The position numbers were made by a program, and so were the translations under genes. The notes beneath the pieces are model-generated. The model was not told the origin of the DNA. It did no database searches and saw only the letters and a list, made by a program, of their open reading frames with translations. A DNA stretch of 15,378 nt, taken from NCBI GenBank assembly GCA_026692885.1, contig JAPLNJ010000356.1:1-15378 (forward strand), written 5' to 3'. Each line of letters begins with the position of its first letter. Position 1 is the first letter of the stretch. Of this stretch, positions 15,001 to 15,378 are shown piece by piece. The stretch is from Planctomycetota bacterium. GTDB taxonomy: Bacteria > Planctomycetota > Planctomycetia > Pirellulales > Pirellulaceae.

Positions 15001-15116
15001 CGAGCACCGCACAAAGCCGGGCCAAAACACCAAAGAAACGGCCCCAAAATCGCCGCGACCGCTAGCAGCCGAGCGTAGCTGAATCGCGGTGGTGACCGGC
15101 GGAGGAGAGCTCGCAT
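12072..15116 (-). CDS. YfhO-like polytopic membrane protein with repeat-derived internal segments
   Basis: This 1014-residue protein is of the YfhO/GT-C-like type, often involved in polymer or glycolipid glycosylation; the exact reaction is unknown. Family marks at the N-terminus are FRDAAHYYYP (43-52) and GRVPLWNPQENCGVP (64-78), then VLYPGKLLF. About 11-13 hydrophobic helices follow (first 17-35, last about 982-1001), and the C-terminal beta domain contains LFCAGWSVEVL and ILPPGRHRIIYAYRP. Three segments look foreign: 236-269 (WKGEAPAEP type), 510-527 (RTKNEKQGTKDEGQRTN, low complexity) and 858-895 (contains VGRPFQADRDGLGRPSYI, the 111-bp element). All fall between helices or in the soluble part and keep the frame. 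The start ATG 15116 has no good ribosome site; a repeat ends 7 bp upstream. The stop lies in a possible further repeat. Confidence 0.88.
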   Translation of the reverse strand: MRALLRRSPPRFSYARLLAVAAILGPFLWCFGPALCGARSFAFRDAAHYYYPLFQWSCREWAAGRVPLWNPQENCGVPVLADTTSSVLYPGKLLFALPLPYAAAYKLYVTGHVLLAAAAAFSLARRWAASLPAATLCAVSYAFGGNVVFQYCNVVFLVGAAWLPLALLATDQMLVHRSLGWSLGLGTVLALMVLGGDPHGAYHAGLLAALYAWLLWRHRRAAATVLESCAVEAPLSWKGEAPAEPCAATGSAGCPLGPSPSHSHSLGNLAVRLATHRFSLLALAAGTAAMLAAVQLLPATQWLHGSDRAAYRAPRSIYEVPTFLTREQSSPTAYTVARGLFGRPLDGTHHEHIYHFSVGPWRLAELLWPNFSGRTFPQNRRWISAIPAEGQAWTPSLYQGLLPLLLALGSWRLRGGSPRVRWLSWSLLLATLGSFGWFGLGWLIQEVRCAWLGADPDQLLLGQPVGGVYWWMVVALPGYAYFRYPAKLLTISALALSLLAAHGFDRLLSVRTKNEKQGTKDEGQRTNSGRWRFLIAVAVGLSLACWLMTFVLATHWSRWLSAAPDDALAGALDVDGSLHDLRWAFLQTAGLGACLGWLFSPGRACRSLGDFGRLAGRAAPALGVLLTAAELALAHGWMVPTATLDHWQRPAYFAEQIAAAERVRESPQPFRVFRAARQAWWPHDWAKILVSERQQAGLRFDRDTLFPKYHLDSGLSLLEADDTLASQDYRTFLRVARQAGPRRAGDVAEPHRSALDVLAARYLLVPNGWDCAPATRVSDARELGPGIRPANATLWVNPNHLPRAWIVHRIEHFLPLASQAPAAVEQRTREVLFPKLGPRDLREVATVESAVPVSLNLGRAAGNNLPVGRPFQADRDGLGRPSYIKSSKLLPAARLAASSPAAESCRIVVDEPQRVEIEAELSCAGLVVLSDLFCAGWSVEVLTPGVSASRPVPILRTNRILRGVILPPGRHRIIYAYRPTRFYLGAAVSLLAWVGVIGGLWKRYQRRVGQAGRS
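12434..12544 (-). repeat. 111-bp palindromic mobile element, copy inside the YfhO-like gene, flanked by CCA duplication
   Basis: On the plus strand it runs GGCGAGCGGCAGGAAGT to TTATTTCCTGCCGCTCGCC. CCA flanks it directly on both sides (12431-12433 and 12545-12547). Length and gap-free alignment equal those of 11879-11989. Element plus 3-bp duplication adds 114 bp, 38 codons, so the host frame is kept. The peptide made includes GRPFQADRDGLGRPSYI; the same frame of the intergenic copy gives GRPSRANRDGLGRPSYI. Confidence 0.87.
13537..13585. repeat. Degenerate heptanucleotide tandem repeat in the YfhO-like gene
   Basis: Seven 7-bp units in a row are variants of TTCGTCC (TTCGTCC, TCTGTCC, TTCGTCC, TTCGTCC, CTTGCTT, TTCGTTT, TTTGTCC). 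Read on the gene strand they encode the charged stretch KNEKQGTKDEGQRTN between two transmembrane helices. The composition is unlike the flanking helix-coding sequence. It has no palindromic structure, so it is a different class from the other inserts. Confidence 0.7.
14311..14408. repeat. GEAPAEP-type palindromic repeat inside the YfhO-like gene
   Basis: The left part AGGTTGCCAAGGGAATGGGA and GGGAGGGCGAGG (14333-14344) match the element at 6399-6549 (AGGTTGCCAATGGCATGGGA, then GGGAGGGCGAGG). The right part CCTCGCCCTTCC (14396-14407) is its inverted partner, 11 of 12 matching, and inside lie GCCGAGC/GCTCGGC pairs. On the gene strand it encodes WKGEAPAEP at 237-245. The boundaries are not sharp and no target duplication can be given. 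ATGGGA is duplicated in tandem at 14325-14336. Confidence 0.68.
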
Positions 15117-15122
15117 AGACTC

Positions 15123-15205
15123 GGCCGAAAAATATCTCCCTCGCTCCGGTACTCCGGGGAGAGGGCTGGGGTGAGGGGCGGAAAAGCAACTGCCGAAGTT
15201 ATTTT
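15123..15205 (-). repeat. Dispersed repeat, copy C, just upstream of the YfhO-like start
   Basis: On the minus strand it reads ACTTCGGCAGTTGC, CCGCCCCTCACCCCAGCCCT, CCCCGGAGTACCGGAGCGAG, then ATTTTTCGGCC, the same order as copies at 5100-5175 and 8120-8208. The outer GGCCGAA end is missing, replaced by the junction to the hairpin pair at 15206. It ends 6 bp before the ATG at 15116, so it forms the leader of that gene, as copy A does at 5177. Confidence 0.75.
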
Positions 15206-15261
15206 GTAGTCGTCACGCTCCGCCGTGACGACATGTCATCACGGCGGAGCGTGATGACCAC
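15206..15261. repeat. Inverted pair of hairpins with CTCCGC/GCGGAG loops
   Basis: The first hairpin GTCGTCACG-CTCCGC-CGTGACGAC has a perfect 9-bp stem (15209-15232). The second, TCATCACG-GCGGAG-CGTGATGA, has a perfect 8-bp stem (15236-15257). The two are near-inverted copies of one another, so the 56 bp can also fold as one long hairpin. The second arm matches 1018-1050. The architecture equals the outer arms of 3950-4061. It lies between the end of the amidotransferase and the start of the YfhO-like gene, so it may act as a terminator. Confidence 0.75.
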
Positions 15262-15295
15262 TTTGAAAACCCGACCGTTATTGATGCGCCGGTCC

Positions 15296-15378
15296 TTAGT
15301 TCGTTACCACGCGCATCTCCAAGAACTGCCGGAGCAGTTGGTGTCCGCAGTCGGTGAGAAAACTCTCCGGGTGAAACT
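15296..15378 (-). CDS. C-terminal end of a TrpG/PabA-type glutamine amidotransferase (partial)
   Basis: Only the last 26 codons are inside the window; the gene continues beyond 15378. The peptide FHPESFLTDCGHQLLRQFLE matches the C-terminus of class I amidotransferase subunits of anthranilate or aminodeoxychorismate synthase, where the FHPES block supplies the catalytic His and Glu of the Cys-His-Glu triad. The subunit releases ammonia from glutamine for the synthase partner in tryptophan or folate synthesis, in the cytoplasm. TrpG and PabA cannot be told apart from this piece. The stop TAA is at 15296-15298, followed after 34 bp by the hairpin pair. It is on the same strand as the YfhO-like gene but 179 bp away with structured repeats between, so cotranscription is doubtful. 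Confidence 0.85.
   Translation of the reverse strand, partial: FHPESFLTDCGHQLLRQFLEMRVVTN

Noticed and set aside
14422..15189. Minus-strand frame of 255 codons overlapping the start of the YfhO-like gene
   Set aside because: It lies in another frame of the same strand, while the main frame shows the YfhO family motifs; high-GC third-position bias explains it.
1..15378. CRISPR array, tRNA or rRNA genes, integrase or transposase genes
   Set aside because: No regularly spaced direct repeats, no tRNA-like cloverleaf noticed, no rRNA stretch, and no frame with transposase or integrase motifs were seen by eye.

Overview
The window looks like a chromosomal piece of a high-GC planctomycete, most likely of the Pirellula/Blastopirellula type. 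The grounds are: a long protein with the degenerate J-like N-terminus typical of that phylum (a conserved PPNYYRLLGI block), a secreted protein with a short HEAT-like segment, a YfhO-type membrane giant, scattered housekeeping genes in no metabolic order, and a very high density of short palindromic repeats in and between genes. The phylum assignment is inference from family resemblance.

Layout. 1-1061: an HtrA-type serine protease (+) convergent on a pterin-4a-carbinolamine dehydratase (-), with a small hairpin between them. 1422-1926: two unrelated MITE-like palindromes side by side. 1927-3900: a J-like/transmembrane/degenerate retropepsin-like protein (+). 3950-4061: an array of four small hairpins. 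4200-4787: a small nucleotidyltransferase (-). 5177-6406: a polyferredoxin that joins a NapH-like membrane half to a NapG-like half (+). 6399-10586, all on the minus strand: a secreted protein with an STN-like region, overlapped by GTGA to a PpiC-type prolyl isomerase, then MutY and a 72-residue small protein. 10812-11807: a TIM-barrel sugar phosphate isomerase/epimerase (+). 12072-15116: a 1014-residue YfhO-like membrane protein (-). 15296 to the end: the last 26 codons of a TrpG/PabA glutamine amidotransferase (-).

The genes do not form one pathway. The only tight pair is the STN-like secreted protein with the PpiC isomerase, which suggests cell-envelope biogenesis. The HtrA protease and the YfhO-like protein also act in or on the envelope.

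The most striking feature is the repeat population. At least seven structurally distinct palindromic families occur, several more than once. Three coding insertions keep the reading frame: a 96-bp palindrome splits the signal peptide of the PpiC protein (net gain 102 bp, 34 codons), and the YfhO-like gene holds both a 111-bp palindrome with a 3-bp target duplication (net 114 bp, 38 codons) and a GEAPAEP-type repeat. An intergenic copy of the 111-bp element, also flanked by a 3-bp duplication (TAA), supports real mobility. This resembles in principle the Rickettsia palindromic elements, which insert in frame in protein genes. Other repeats abut start codons (5177, 15116) or overlap stop codons (6404-6406, 12072-12074). 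All alignments and mismatch counts were made by eye.
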